From positions 1-39,658 of the IMG/VR virus record IMGVR_UViG_3300027797_000056: DNA of 39,658 bases; one strand, given 5' to 3'. Below, piece by piece: positions 17,820 through 25,362 of this stretch (within the stretch, counting starts at the first letter, position 1; each line of letters opens with the position of its first letter). This DNA comes from a virus. A program made the position numbers and the translations under genes. The notes below the pieces were generated by a model, which made no database searches, was not told the DNA's origin, and worked only from the letters and a program-made list of their open reading frames with translations.

Positions 17820-18634
17820 GCCTAAAAATGCAGGCCTTCTTTAAAACTGTGAAGGAGGCAAGGACACTTTCCTTTGGCATTAGAGCCCCGTACAATTTTA
17901 ACTACGTGGAGTTCGCCGCGCAGAAGGACGGGTACGATGATAATCTCGCGGCGCTCCTCAAGCAGATGAACGACTCTTACGTCATAGACCTGAAAAAAGA
18001 TGTGAGAGACCCATCGGATATTTTAGAGCTTAAGCTCACGAACCAGGACATACTAACTTGGGAGGATCACTGGATAGACCCAGAGTCCGGGGTTATCGTG
18101 GATCCCATGATAAAAAGGATGAACTTGCAGAAAAACAAGCTAGTCCACGCTAACTTCAACGTAGCTAGGTCGAAATTAGAGCACCTCAACCTAGAAGGCA
18201 ACGTTAATATGCGCGCGGTGTTCGTCAACAACGCCCCCAAACTCGAGGTGCTAAATATCTCCAATTGCCCGGCTTTAGGAGTTATTAACTTGGGCAATAA
18301 CGGCTCCATAAAAGCTCTTCTGGCAAGAAACTGCTCTCTAACCTCACTAGCGCAGGAGAGACTGCTTAGGGACTTTCGCCCCGTAATCACATCATCCTCG
18401 AACATGAAGTTCAATATGTTCAGAAAAGCTCACGAGACTCTGCTTGATATGAGAGGGACGGAGATCGACTGGTCGAATAGGAGAGTGGCGTCTAAGATCA
18501 GAATGCTTCTATGTAATAACTGGCTGGTGCTTTGGGACAATGTCCCGCCCGCCACCGTGGTTCCTCCGCACATGTACGCGTTCTTTACCAGTAGTCTTGA
18601 AGATTCCCTGATTAAAGACTACTATAGTAGCTAA
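17816..18634 (+). CDS. Leucine-rich-repeat protein
   Basis: A 272-residue protein with a clear AGGAGG 10 nt before its ATG and an ATGA overlap with the upstream stop, so translation is probably coupled. Residues about 115-180 hold consecutive LRR-like units of the form L..L.L..N (KLEHLNLEGNVNMRAVF, KLEVLNISNCPALGVINLGN, IKALLARNCSLTSL). The C-terminal third is less repetitive and ends at IKDYYSS. LRRs usually form curved solenoids for protein contact. A role in virion assembly or host contact is plausible; I cannot name a family. LRR proteins are uncommon in phage structural clusters. Confidence 0.75.
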   Translation: MSLKMQAFFKTVKEARTLSFGIRAPYNFNYVEFAAQKDGYDDNLAALLKQMNDSYVIDLKKDVRDPSDILELKLTNQDILTWEDHWIDPESGVIVDPMIKRMNLQKNKLVHANFNVARSKLEHLNLEGNVNMRAVFVNNAPKLEVLNISNCPALGVINLGNNGSIKALLARNCSLTSLAQERLLRDFRPVITSSSNMKFNMFRKAHETLLDMRGTEIDWSNRRVASKIRMLLCNNWLVLWDNVPPATVVPPHMYAFFTSSLEDSLIKDYYSS

Positions 18635-18648
18635 CTGACGGAAGAGCA

Positions 18649-19524
18649 ATGGCGGATCTACGCAGTCGATTTATAGAGGACTACGCCGGTGGTCTGCTTA
18701 ATGTGGCAAGGCAGGAACTCTCCACGACCGGAGAGGTACTGGCACAGGACGGACTTACCCCCAACGCCACTCTCTTTGTCGAGGATGGTAGCGGGACCAA
18801 AAGCGGACTGAAGCTCGGAGTCAGCCTCGCGGAGGCCATTGACCCGACCACTGAGACAGGAATCGTAAATGTTCGATTTGCCGATAGAACCTACGCTAAG
18901 ATCCGCGATCTGAAGATATTCTCGACGGCCATCGCCTCGGCCCAAGCGGCTCTTTCGGAGGCGGCATCGACATCTATCTCTAACATCGAGACAACGCTCC
19001 AGCTTCTGGAGGACGACATCGCGTCCGTTTCGCAAAGCTTCCAGCAGAATCTTACCACGAGTCAGGAGCAGATTCAGACGATATCCCTCTCCCAGAAATC
19101 ACTGGAGGAGAAGGTAAATACAAACGACGTTGCTGTACAGAATCTAAGCTCCAGAGTCGAAGCGTTAGAAGTCCCCACAACTACGATTCCGCAAGTCTCT
19201 CCGCTTGCGTCCTCGCTTAACTCGTTTTACTACAGAGGAACTATCACTGTAGGAAATAACGGAGTTGTAACGGGGGTAAGTACCGAGTTCGACTCCCAAC
19301 TCGATATTGGCGATTCGTTTATTGCGATCTCTTCGGCTGGAGAGGAGATAGAGTTTAGTGTTACTGCGTTCGATACGGTAAGCCCGGCCACAGTAATGAC
19401 TGTAACACCCTCAAATAAAACTGTTACCGTTGGATCAAGGTTTAAACGTAATCAGAACCTTGATTTAAAGCTGAAAATCAATGAGATAATCGCAGCGCTT
19501 AAGAGCTCAAACATCGTTGTATAG
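18649..19524 (+). CDS. Coiled-coil / beta-domain structural protein
   Basis: A 291-residue protein of likely virion origin. Residues about 100-175 form a long heptad-rich helix (ISNIETTLQLLEDDIASVSQ, EKVNTNDVAVQNLSSRVEAL). A beta module follows at about 195-260 (GTITV..G.VTGVST.F...L.IGDSFIA). The same module type occurs in the tail sheath near residue 560 (GTVAI..GTVTGTGTAF..QIAPGDTIV). The C-terminus (DLKLKINEIIAALKSS) is helical. It lies 14 bp after the LRR gene in the same unit, and its end overlaps the convergent minus-strand gene by 18 bp. It probably works at the baseplate or fibre base. Confidence 0.7.
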   Translation: MADLRSRFIEDYAGGLLNVARQELSTTGEVLAQDGLTPNATLFVEDGSGTKSGLKLGVSLAEAIDPTTETGIVNVRFADRTYAKIRDLKIFSTAIASAQAALSEAASTSISNIETTLQLLEDDIASVSQSFQQNLTTSQEQIQTISLSQKSLEEKVNTNDVAVQNLSSRVEALEVPTTTIPQVSPLASSLNSFYYRGTITVGNNGVVTGVSTEFDSQLDIGDSFIAISSAGEEIEFSVTAFDTVSPATVMTVTPSNKTVTVGSRFKRNQNLDLKLKINEIIAALKSSNIVV

Positions 19525-19869
19525 ATCGTTAATAATCTCGTCTATCATATCGATATCCACACGTATAGAGTACAGAGGCCCTACTTTTTTAAATATAAAA
19601 AAGATTATTCCCACGGACTTATCCTCCTCTGTGAGAAACAGCGAGTCAAAAATAACTCTGTACTTATCTTCTCCCCCGACCATCCCGTAGACTGTTTCTG
19701 GGTCGAAGATCCAGGCGCAATCCGTTCTATCCGCCGTGGCAACATACAGGGCAAAAGGAGTCCTGTGAATTAGGATCCTCTCTAAGCATTTCAGTGTCTC
19801 CTGAAGGTTCTCCGTGTTTCTCAGAGAGTCCCTAAGCGACTTTTTTTCCTGTTCCGAGTTAAGGCTCAT
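19507..19869 (-). CDS. Hypothetical protein
   Basis: A 120-residue protein with a charged helical start (SEQEKKSLRDSLRNTENLQETLKCLERIL) and an alpha/beta-looking remainder (FALYVATADRTDCAWIFDPE, SVGIIFFIFKKVGPLYSIRV). It overlaps the dCMP deaminase stop by 4 bp (ATGA-type coupling), so both are one unit. No family is recognised. It may serve nucleotide metabolism by association only. Confidence 0.7.
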   Translation of the reverse strand: MSLNSEQEKKSLRDSLRNTENLQETLKCLERILIHRTPFALYVATADRTDCAWIFDPETVYGMVGGEDKYRVIFDSLFLTEEDKSVGIIFFIFKKVGPLYSIRVDIDMIDEIINDLYNDV

Positions 19870-20276
19870 TGCACCTGCTCTATCTCTACACCGAGTTGCT
19901 GAAGAACGTCCAGTCCTTCCGTGATTCTGTACTTATGCTTGAAATAGACTTTTTTGACTCCGCTTTGCGCCAGAAGCTTGGAGCAGTCAGGGCAGGGGGA
20001 GTGGGTGCAGAAAAGCTCAGCACCTTCGATAGATTCCGTCGATTTGGCCATTTTCACCAGCGCGTTCTGCTCTGCGTGAAGCACAAATGGAGAGGTGGTG
20101 CCATCTTCCAGCTCGCAGCTGTTAGTCTTGAATCCACTTGGAGTTCCGTTCCAGCCGTGGGCTAGTATGGAACCGTTTTTGACGACTATCGCACCGACCT
20201 TAAGCCTTTCGCACTCGGAGACTTGGGCAAAGCGCTCAGCGATATCCATGTACGCTCTTACTAGTCTAGGCTTCAT
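19866..20276 (-). CDS. Deoxycytidylate (dCMP) deaminase
   Basis: Converts dCMP to dUMP, feeding dTTP synthesis during phage replication. From the ATG at 20276 there are about 136 residues; a GTG two codons upstream (20282) is an alternative start. The zinc/catalytic signature is intact: HAEQNAL (His and catalytic Glu), then CPDC with its two Cys. GWNGTPSGF earlier is the substrate-loop motif typical of dCMP deaminases. The length fits the family. A TGATAGAAT -10-like box and a TTTAAAG motif lie just upstream. It is coupled downstream to the small gene at 19507-19869. No nearby thymidylate synthase is visible, so dUMP use depends on genes elsewhere. Confidence 0.93.
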   Translation of the reverse strand: MKPRLVRAYMDIAERFAQVSECERLKVGAIVVKNGSILAHGWNGTPSGFKTNSCELEDGTTSPFVLHAEQNALVKMAKSTESIEGAELFCTHSPCPDCSKLLAQSGVKKVYFKHKYRITEGLDVLQQLGVEIEQVQ

Positions 20277-20297
20277 GACCACAGTGCATCTAGGTCT

Positions 20298-20317
20298 ATT
20301 CTATCACACTTTAAAGG
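20298..20317 (-). promoter_or_regulatory. Promoter region of dCMP deaminase: TTTAAAG plus TGATAGAAT
   Basis: Minus strand reads CCTTTAAAGTG at 20307-20317, directly followed by TGATAGAAT (20298-20306), 22 nt before the ATG at 20276. No good -35 box is seen. This is one place where the two motif types meet. Confidence 0.45.
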
Positions 20318-20516
20318 ACCTGTTGCCACTCAGACCTAATTTATTCACGATATGCTTGTTGAATTTTTTTAGTAGTCTTTTGTCCTCCTCGCCAAGAAAG
20401 ATCTTGCCGGTAGGAACCGCGGGCTGGGGAGATTCCTCAGCAACCACCTGCTCTACTTCGGCCACTGATTCATGAGATGGAGACTGCTGCTCGCTCTTGC
20501 GTTTTGAGGTTGTCAT
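20304..20516 (-). CDS. Small hypothetical protein
   Basis: 70 residues, rich in Ser, Glu and Lys, low complexity at the N-terminus and ending in a basic helical segment (EEDKRLLKKFNKHIVNKLGL). Its ATG overlaps the stop of the gene at 20513-20710 (ATGA), supporting translation. The 3' end overlaps the promoter region of the dCMP deaminase. No family is recognised. Confidence 0.55.
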   Translation of the reverse strand: MTTSKRKSEQQSPSHESVAEVEQVVAEESPQPAVPTGKIFLGEEDKRLLKKFNKHIVNKLGLSGNRSFKV

Positions 20517-20710
20517 CGGTTACGGATTCTGCGACATGAACTGCACGATTGATACGGGCTACGATCCTGAGTGTTAGGTATCTGTTCCCACTCTGCTGGA
20601 GTAAGTCCAGTAGCCAACTCCGACTGCTTACGAGGAGTCGAGGACTTTTCCGCCCACTTTCTCCAGCTGGAAAGTTCTGACTGACTAGCAGAGCTAGGTA
20701 GGTTGTCCAT
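20513..20710 (-). CDS. Small hypothetical protein
   Basis: 65 residues (MDNLPSSASQSELSSWRKWA...), Ser-rich with two Cys and an Arg-rich end (SCSSCRRIRNR). It is preceded by a strong CCTAGTTTAAAGG motif at 20731-20740, 21 nt before the ATG, and coupled by ATGA to the next small gene. No family is recognised; the ordered motif and coupling make it a likely real gene. Confidence 0.55.
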   Translation of the reverse strand: MDNLPSSASQSELSSWRKWAEKSSTPRKQSELATGLTPAEWEQIPNTQDRSPYQSCSSCRRIRNR

Positions 20711-20730
20711 GGAAGTTAGGCTTCGGTTTC

Positions 20731-20740
20731 CTTTAAACTA
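20731..20740 (-). promoter_or_regulatory. GTTTAAAG-type motif
   Basis: Minus strand reads CCTAGTTTAAAGG. The TAG of the motif is also the stop codon of the gene at 20738-21109, so the two elements overlap exactly. It lies 21 nt before the ATG at 20710. Confidence 0.55.
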
Positions 20741-21109
20741 GGATGAGGCCCCTCCGACCTCGCCCAGAGGGTCGTAAGTTTTACCCTGTATATCTCCGTC
20801 TCTAACAACTTCGAGAAGGTCTTCCGCTTCGGGCGGTTCCACAAGATCCGAAGGGTTAACTTGCGTCCACTGCTGCCATCCCCACATATCCTCTGAGCCC
20901 ACGGGATGCGGGATCTGCGCTTTGGAGTCGGCTACACCAGCTCTGTAGTTTCTACGTGGGCCTGGATTGACTCTGTTGGAATTTCTTAAGTACTCGGATT
21001 GAGAGAGCTGCTGGCGGACCAGCGAGTTTATCTGAGTATCCGTGCTTCTGTAGTCTGAGTCGGCCTTGAGCTCCTGCCAGCTTTCGTAGGGGTTCTCGTT
21101 TACTGCCAC
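20738..21109 (-). CDS. Hypothetical protein
   Basis: 123 residues, hydrophilic and Gln/Asn/Pro-rich (MAVNENPYESWQELKADSDY, RNYRAGVADSKAQIPHP, EDMWGWQQWTQVNPSDLVEPP). Low Cys and many aromatics suggest a small virion or accessory protein. It is divergent from the tail-chaperone unit, with a 67-bp gap containing GTTTAAA motifs. No family is recognised. Confidence 0.6.
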   Translation of the reverse strand: MAVNENPYESWQELKADSDYRSTDTQINSLVRQQLSQSEYLRNSNRVNPGPRRNYRAGVADSKAQIPHPVGSEDMWGWQQWTQVNPSDLVEPPEAEDLLEVVRDGDIQGKTYDPLGEVGGASS

Positions 21110-21143
21110 AGGGCACCTCAGCCTCTAGATAAATTTAAACAAA

Positions 21144-21158
21144 GGGGTTTAAAGAATT
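21144..21158 (+). promoter_or_regulatory. GTTTAAAG-type motif before tail-assembly unit
   Basis: Plus strand reads GGGGTTTAAAGAATT, 18 nt before the ATG at 21177. A second, oppositely oriented ATTTAAAC lies at 21132-21140 and could serve the divergent gene. Confidence 0.5.
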
Positions 21159-21176
21159 GGACACATCATAAACACT

Positions 21177-21545
21177 ATGGCGATAAGCAAAATGGCGCGA
21201 GATGCTTCGCCAACGATCTCACGAATCGAGGAAGAGGACGACCTTTTTGACTTTGGTGAGCCTGAAGTTATCTCCGTCGAGATCTCACCTGGCAAATTTC
21301 TCACTCTCAAAGAGCCCTCAGCCAACGACCTTATCGAGATCTCGAAGGTTTCGGATAACAAGAACATCTCCGAGGTAGAAGCTACGCTCCAGACGATCTG
21401 TATCCTCCACGCTCCGGACGCTGGAAAGAGACGCCTCTCTCTGAAAGATGCTAAGAGGCTTACTGCCCGCCAGCTGAGAAAACTCGGAGAGGCGATCAAT
21501 GATCTGCTTGGGCTAAACTCTGACCCGGACTTAGCCGACGAGTAA
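21177..21545 (+). CDS. Tail assembly chaperone-like protein (gp41/gpE type)
   Basis: 122 residues. The segment near residues 34-70 (ISVEISPGKFLTLKEPSANDLIEISKVS...) resembles Mu gp41/P2 gpE-type tail-assembly chaperones, which hold the tape measure during tail building. The remainder is helical, ending DPDLADE. It is first in a unit of three overlapping genes leading to the tail sheath. The stop TAA overlaps the next ATG by one base (TAATG). In many phages this position uses a programmed frameshift; I see no clear slippery site here. The assignment is by resemblance and position. Confidence 0.6.
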   Translation: MAISKMARDASPTISRIEEEDDLFDFGEPEVISVEISPGKFLTLKEPSANDLIEISKVSDNKNISEVEATLQTICILHAPDAGKRRLSLKDAKRLTARQLRKLGEAINDLLGLNSDPDLADE

Positions 21546-21979
21546 TGTCCTTATCCGTCAGGATAAATCATGATTACACGGTGAGTGTAATCGACTCCAA
21601 AAACCGCGAGCTCTCGTTCCGCGACTTGAAAGGATCAGACTTAGAGTTCATCGACTCTATGCTAAAGAGCGGGGAGGATGAGAGTAAAGCCAGAGAGTTA
21701 GATCTAGATCATATAGTTAGCATTTTGTCCGCTCTTTGCTTAAAGAGGGTGAATTTTAAATCCCTGCCCAGAAGAGTGATACTTGAGATCTTTGATAAAG
21801 TGAGAGAGCATATACTATGCAATTACGTTCCTAAGTACGACTGGCTCAGGCAGTGCTACAGTATACAAAACGGATCTTTTGCTGAAGTATCCGCCATGGA
21901 AGAGGTGCCTATGAGCAAGTTCATAGCTATGATACAGATACACAACGCAGCTGTAGAAGCCGTGAACAATCCTACCTGA
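21545..21979 (+). CDS. Tail assembly-related protein
   Basis: 144 residues with a beta-like start (SVRINHDYTVSVIDSKNRELSFRDLKGSDLEFIDSML) followed by a helical body (DHIVSILSALCLKRVNFKSLP). It follows the chaperone candidate with a one-base overlap and is joined to the next gene by TGATG. T4-like phages carry small baseplate-hub assembly proteins at comparable positions; a chaperone-pair partner is the other option. No diagnostic motif is visible. Confidence 0.55.
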   Translation: MSLSVRINHDYTVSVIDSKNRELSFRDLKGSDLEFIDSMLKSGEDESKARELDLDHIVSILSALCLKRVNFKSLPRRVILEIFDKVREHILCNYVPKYDWLRQCYSIQNGSFAEVSAMEEVPMSKFIAMIQIHNAAVEAVNNPT

Positions 21980-22221
21980 TGACAGATTCTCAAAGACTAA
22001 AACTTATCCTCATACTCTGCTCGATATGTCTTAGGAAAGACGTATTCGAGCTAAAAGCATTTATCAGCGTTAATTCGAGGTACGTAGATACCAACGATTT
22101 CAATAAGATACTCAGGAAGTCCATGAAAATCCTGGAGTTCAAGAGGTGCGGAACCGCCTCCTGCCCCGATTGGCTCATGAACGAGCTCTTTCAGCTGTAC
22201 AAAGTAGACGCTGTCGACTAA
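21979..22221 (+). CDS. Small hypothetical protein of tail-assembly unit
   Basis: 80 residues, helical, with four Cys (ILCSICLRKD, KRCGTASCPDW). The ATG overlaps the previous stop, indicating coupled translation. It ends 63 bp before the tail sheath. The paired Cys could bind a metal, but the spacing does not match a known finger. No family is recognised. Confidence 0.6.
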   Translation: MTDSQRLKLILILCSICLRKDVFELKAFISVNSRYVDTNDFNKILRKSMKILEFKRCGTASCPDWLMNELFQLYKVDAVD

Positions 22222-22240
22222 ACGATTATAAATTGGCCGC

Positions 22241-22250
22241 TTGTTTAAGG
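22241..22250 (+). promoter_or_regulatory. GTTTAAGG motif before tail sheath
   Basis: Plus strand reads TTGTTTAAGG, 34 nt before the sheath ATG. A TTATAAAT (22227-22234) just upstream resembles a T4-type late promoter, so either element could be the active one. Confidence 0.45.
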
Positions 22251-22284
22251 ATAGTAGTGAAAGATTTAGTGTCTTCAAATCCCT

Positions 22285-25200
22285 ATGGCCAATCCAATCA
22301 GAATCAATGCTGCGACATTGAATCGGCCCGGCGTCTTCGTAACCCAAGCTTCTACAGGTGGTCTGCCTCAACCTCTGGCCACACATGCTGTTGGGTACAT
22401 CTTCGGTACGACTCCTACCGAAGATTACTACGGAGATAGCGCTCTTGACGCTTACTCACTCCTAGAGCCCTACAAGCCGACTCAGATCGGTTCCGTAGCT
22501 GACTTTGTGGAGAAGGTAGGCGGAGACGTTCCCGTCGGAAACAAAGGAGCCCTGGCGTCCTTTGACGCTGTAAATGCTTTTTTCGATAACGTCGGCGTAA
22601 ACGGTATTCTTTACTTTACCCGCGTATCACCCACTCCTGAGACCGTGATCGATCTCGGAGTCTCTTCCGCAGGCGCTGGGTATAATGCCTTCGCCATCAA
22701 AGTCAATGGCCGTTACTTCGGAACTCCTATCGGAGTGAATGACTCCACAGGCGCTGCGGTTCGTGTGATCACGACCACTGCCCTCGACCAGGTAGATAAT
22801 GCTCGTGACCTCTACACCTTCCTAGCTGGAAATGGTGATGGATTCTCCGACTACTATAAGATCGAGCAGGACGCCGACGAGGCTACGGCCGGTAAGTTTA
22901 GAATCTTCTCAAAGGATACAAGAAGCCTTCCCAAAGTGGATCGGTTTGTTGCTTATCAGTTCAGCGATACTAACTACGCCTCTCCTGTAGATCTTAACAG
23001 CCAGACTGTTGTTAAACTCTACACATCTGTGAAGGAGATGAACTTCCGTTGCGTGTCTAGAGACATCGCCACCGGAGAACCCGTTCTTCACGTGTCCGGA
23101 AGCTCGATCAGTGCTTTCCTCAAAGAGAGTTCTACTGCTTACACAGCAACTGTCGCTAACGTTAACTCGACGGCTGACACTATTACGCTCAGCTCCTCGG
23201 CAGGTCTTGTTAACACGGACCGAGTTATCCTCGAAGGCACTTCGATTGGAACTCTCGGTAACTTGAGTTTTAACACCATCTACTACGTCGTAAACAAGAC
23301 CGGTGACTCGATCCAGCTTGCTACGTCGTCTGGTGGTACTTTCATCAACTTTACCGGAGCCCCCGGCGCTGACGTAACTGTTCGTAAGATCGCCTACGAC
23401 CCAGCGACTCAGAAGTCCAATATTGTTAAGGCTTTTCTTGTAGACCAGGAAGTGTACGCTTCCGCCTCTGTCATTCCTAACAGCAAGATCGTTGCTATTT
23501 CCAAGGATCTGACATCTGGCGCAGCCGCTCCTCTTAAGTGGGCCGATGCTGATGCCGCGTACTGGAAGTATGATCTAGCAACTACCACTTTCGCTGAGAT
23601 TCAGAGTGGTGGGGTTGATGTTCTTCCGAGCGGAACCGTCTCTACAACTGGTGGAGTTACAACCCGTGCCGGATTCCTTCCTGACTCGGTCCAAGTCTTC
23701 TATGTCAATGTTGCTGGTGAAGACCGTGCAATCATCGTCAACGGAGCTACTCCTGACGCACTGACTTCCGGACTAGTATCCGAGATCAACAGCATCCTTG
23801 CTGAGAAGGAGCTCGACGGTTACTACACCGTAGAGGCCGTGGCTTCTGGCACTAACGTTACGGGAAATACTCATGTCCCCAACAACGGTCACAAAGTTGC
23901 TCTTCTGATGTCCGATGCGGGCGCTCCTTACATTCGCCCCGAACTCGCCGATATTGCCCTGACCGGTACCGTGGCTATTTCAGCCGGTACGGTTACAGGA
24001 ACAGGAACCGCGTTCCTTACCCAGATCGCTCCTGGAGACACTATTGTTGCCAACGGCGTTAGATTCAGTGTGGTAACTGTTTCCAGCGACGGCTCGGCTA
24101 CAGTGACTCCTAACAACGTAACAGTAGCGGCCGGTGCTACCGCATCCCTGGATAAGTCCGTTCCCAACGGGTTCTACTCTCACGACTACGTTCTTAGAGT
24201 GAAGATCACCTCAAACAACGGTGTTTCTTCCCCCGTGAATCCTGGCCAGAACAGATTCGGTGTGGCTGACGGAAACGTCATCAAGCTGGTATCTACGGGC
24301 CAAAACCCCGGTTACGACTCCTACAAGCTAACCGCCACCGCCAAGGCTAATGACTTCGTGTACGCCATCGAGCAGGGTATGGATTCGGGAGCTCTTGCCC
24401 CCGGCTTCCTCCTAGCCCCCGAAGCCTATACAGTTCTCGCCTACGAAGTGGGTGCCGGTGACTTCGCTAATAAAGCCGAGGCTCGCCAGGAGCGTCTCAA
24501 GATCACCCAGACCCTGGTTAAAGCTGCTGAAGGTAAGCTCGGACCCACCGAGGGTATTGTCGGAACACAGCATATCGCTCTGATCGACTGCGGTTTCGAC
24601 GAAACCTCCCTCACCCAGGTCCAAGACGAACTCGACGGTATTAAATCCACTGTCGGAGTTCCTTTCGGCCACGCGGCATACTACGCTCCATACATCAAGA
24701 ACCTGAATGACCGTTACATCGCTCCTTCGAGCTACGTAGCTGGCATCGCATGTTCTAGATACGTTAACGAAGGCTTCCAACAGCCTCCTGCGGGATCACG
24801 TTACCCGCTCCGCGGAGCACTCGGACTCAAATTCGAGATCTCTGCTCAGCAACAGGAAGTAACCTACGCTCTGGGTCTTAACCCGATCCGTTCGCTTCCT
24901 AACAGAGGAATCGTGGCATGGGGTGCTAGAACACTCTCCCCCAACCCGCTCTTCAAGTTCGTGAATACACGGGCAATCCTTAACGTTCTCATCGACGTTA
25001 TGGGTCGTAGCTTTGACGACATTCTGTTCGAGCAGATCGATTCCGCCGGAACGGTCTACGCCAGAGTGAAGTCCATCGCTTCCCAGGTTCTTGGCCAGTT
25101 CTTCCGTCAGGGAGCGCTCTTTGGCTCCAGACCCGAACAGGCCTACCTAGTTGTTTGCTCCTCTGCCAACAACAACCCAACGGACCTGGAAAATGGTTCC

Positions 25201-25359
25201 GTAAGACTTGACGTTTACGTGGCTACAAGCCCAACTCTCGAGCGCCTGCTCGTGACGATCGTCAGAACACCAGCGGGTCAAGTTGCCCAGCTGAGTGACT
25301 CTTTCTCCAGAAATGAGGAAAGATTCAGTGCCCTTCTAAATGCGACAAACGTATTCTGA
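22285..25359 (+). CDS. Tail sheath protein
   Basis: A 1024-residue contractile sheath, much longer than the 400-700 residues usual for the family. The N-terminus (NRPGVFVTQASTGG...) and the C-terminal half carry sheath signatures: IALIDCGF, AAYYAPYI, APSSYVAGIACSRYVNEGFQQPPAGSR, NPIRSLPNRGIVAWGARTL and the final VATSPTLERLLVTIVRTPAGQ. The extra length comes from inserted beta modules. One near residues 298-355 (TITLSSSAGLVNTD...YYVVNKTGDSIQLA) is shared with the fibre at 5201-7039. Another near 560-615 is shared with the protein at 18649-19524. The insertions probably decorate the outside of the tail. A GTTTAAGG motif lies just upstream, and the next gene starts 3 bp after its stop. Confidence 0.95.
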   Translation: MANPIRINAATLNRPGVFVTQASTGGLPQPLATHAVGYIFGTTPTEDYYGDSALDAYSLLEPYKPTQIGSVADFVEKVGGDVPVGNKGALASFDAVNAFFDNVGVNGILYFTRVSPTPETVIDLGVSSAGAGYNAFAIKVNGRYFGTPIGVNDSTGAAVRVITTTALDQVDNARDLYTFLAGNGDGFSDYYKIEQDADEATAGKFRIFSKDTRSLPKVDRFVAYQFSDTNYASPVDLNSQTVVKLYTSVKEMNFRCVSRDIATGEPVLHVSGSSISAFLKESSTAYTATVANVNSTADTITLSSSAGLVNTDRVILEGTSIGTLGNLSFNTIYYVVNKTGDSIQLATSSGGTFINFTGAPGADVTVRKIAYDPATQKSNIVKAFLVDQEVYASASVIPNSKIVAISKDLTSGAAAPLKWADADAAYWKYDLATTTFAEIQSGGVDVLPSGTVSTTGGVTTRAGFLPDSVQVFYVNVAGEDRAIIVNGATPDALTSGLVSEINSILAEKELDGYYTVEAVASGTNVTGNTHVPNNGHKVALLMSDAGAPYIRPELADIALTGTVAISAGTVTGTGTAFLTQIAPGDTIVANGVRFSVVTVSSDGSATVTPNNVTVAAGATASLDKSVPNGFYSHDYVLRVKITSNNGVSSPVNPGQNRFGVADGNVIKLVSTGQNPGYDSYKLTATAKANDFVYAIEQGMDSGALAPGFLLAPEAYTVLAYEVGAGDFANKAEARQERLKITQTLVKAAEGKLGPTEGIVGTQHIALIDCGFDETSLTQVQDELDGIKSTVGVPFGHAAYYAPYIKNLNDRYIAPSSYVAGIACSRYVNEGFQQPPAGSRYPLRGALGLKFEISAQQQEVTYALGLNPIRSLPNRGIVAWGARTLSPNPLFKFVNTRAILNVLIDVMGRSFDDILFEQIDSAGTVYARVKSIASQVLGQFFRQGALFGSRPEQAYLVVCSSANNNPTDLENGSVRLDVYVATSPTLERLLVTIVRTPAGQVAQLSDSFSRNEERFSALLNATNVF

Positions 25360-25362
25360 TAA

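Noticed and set aside
21520-21560. Programmed frameshift between the two tail-assembly genes
   Set aside because: No slippery heptamer of X XXY YYZ type precedes the stop, and TAATG coupling explains expression of the second gene.
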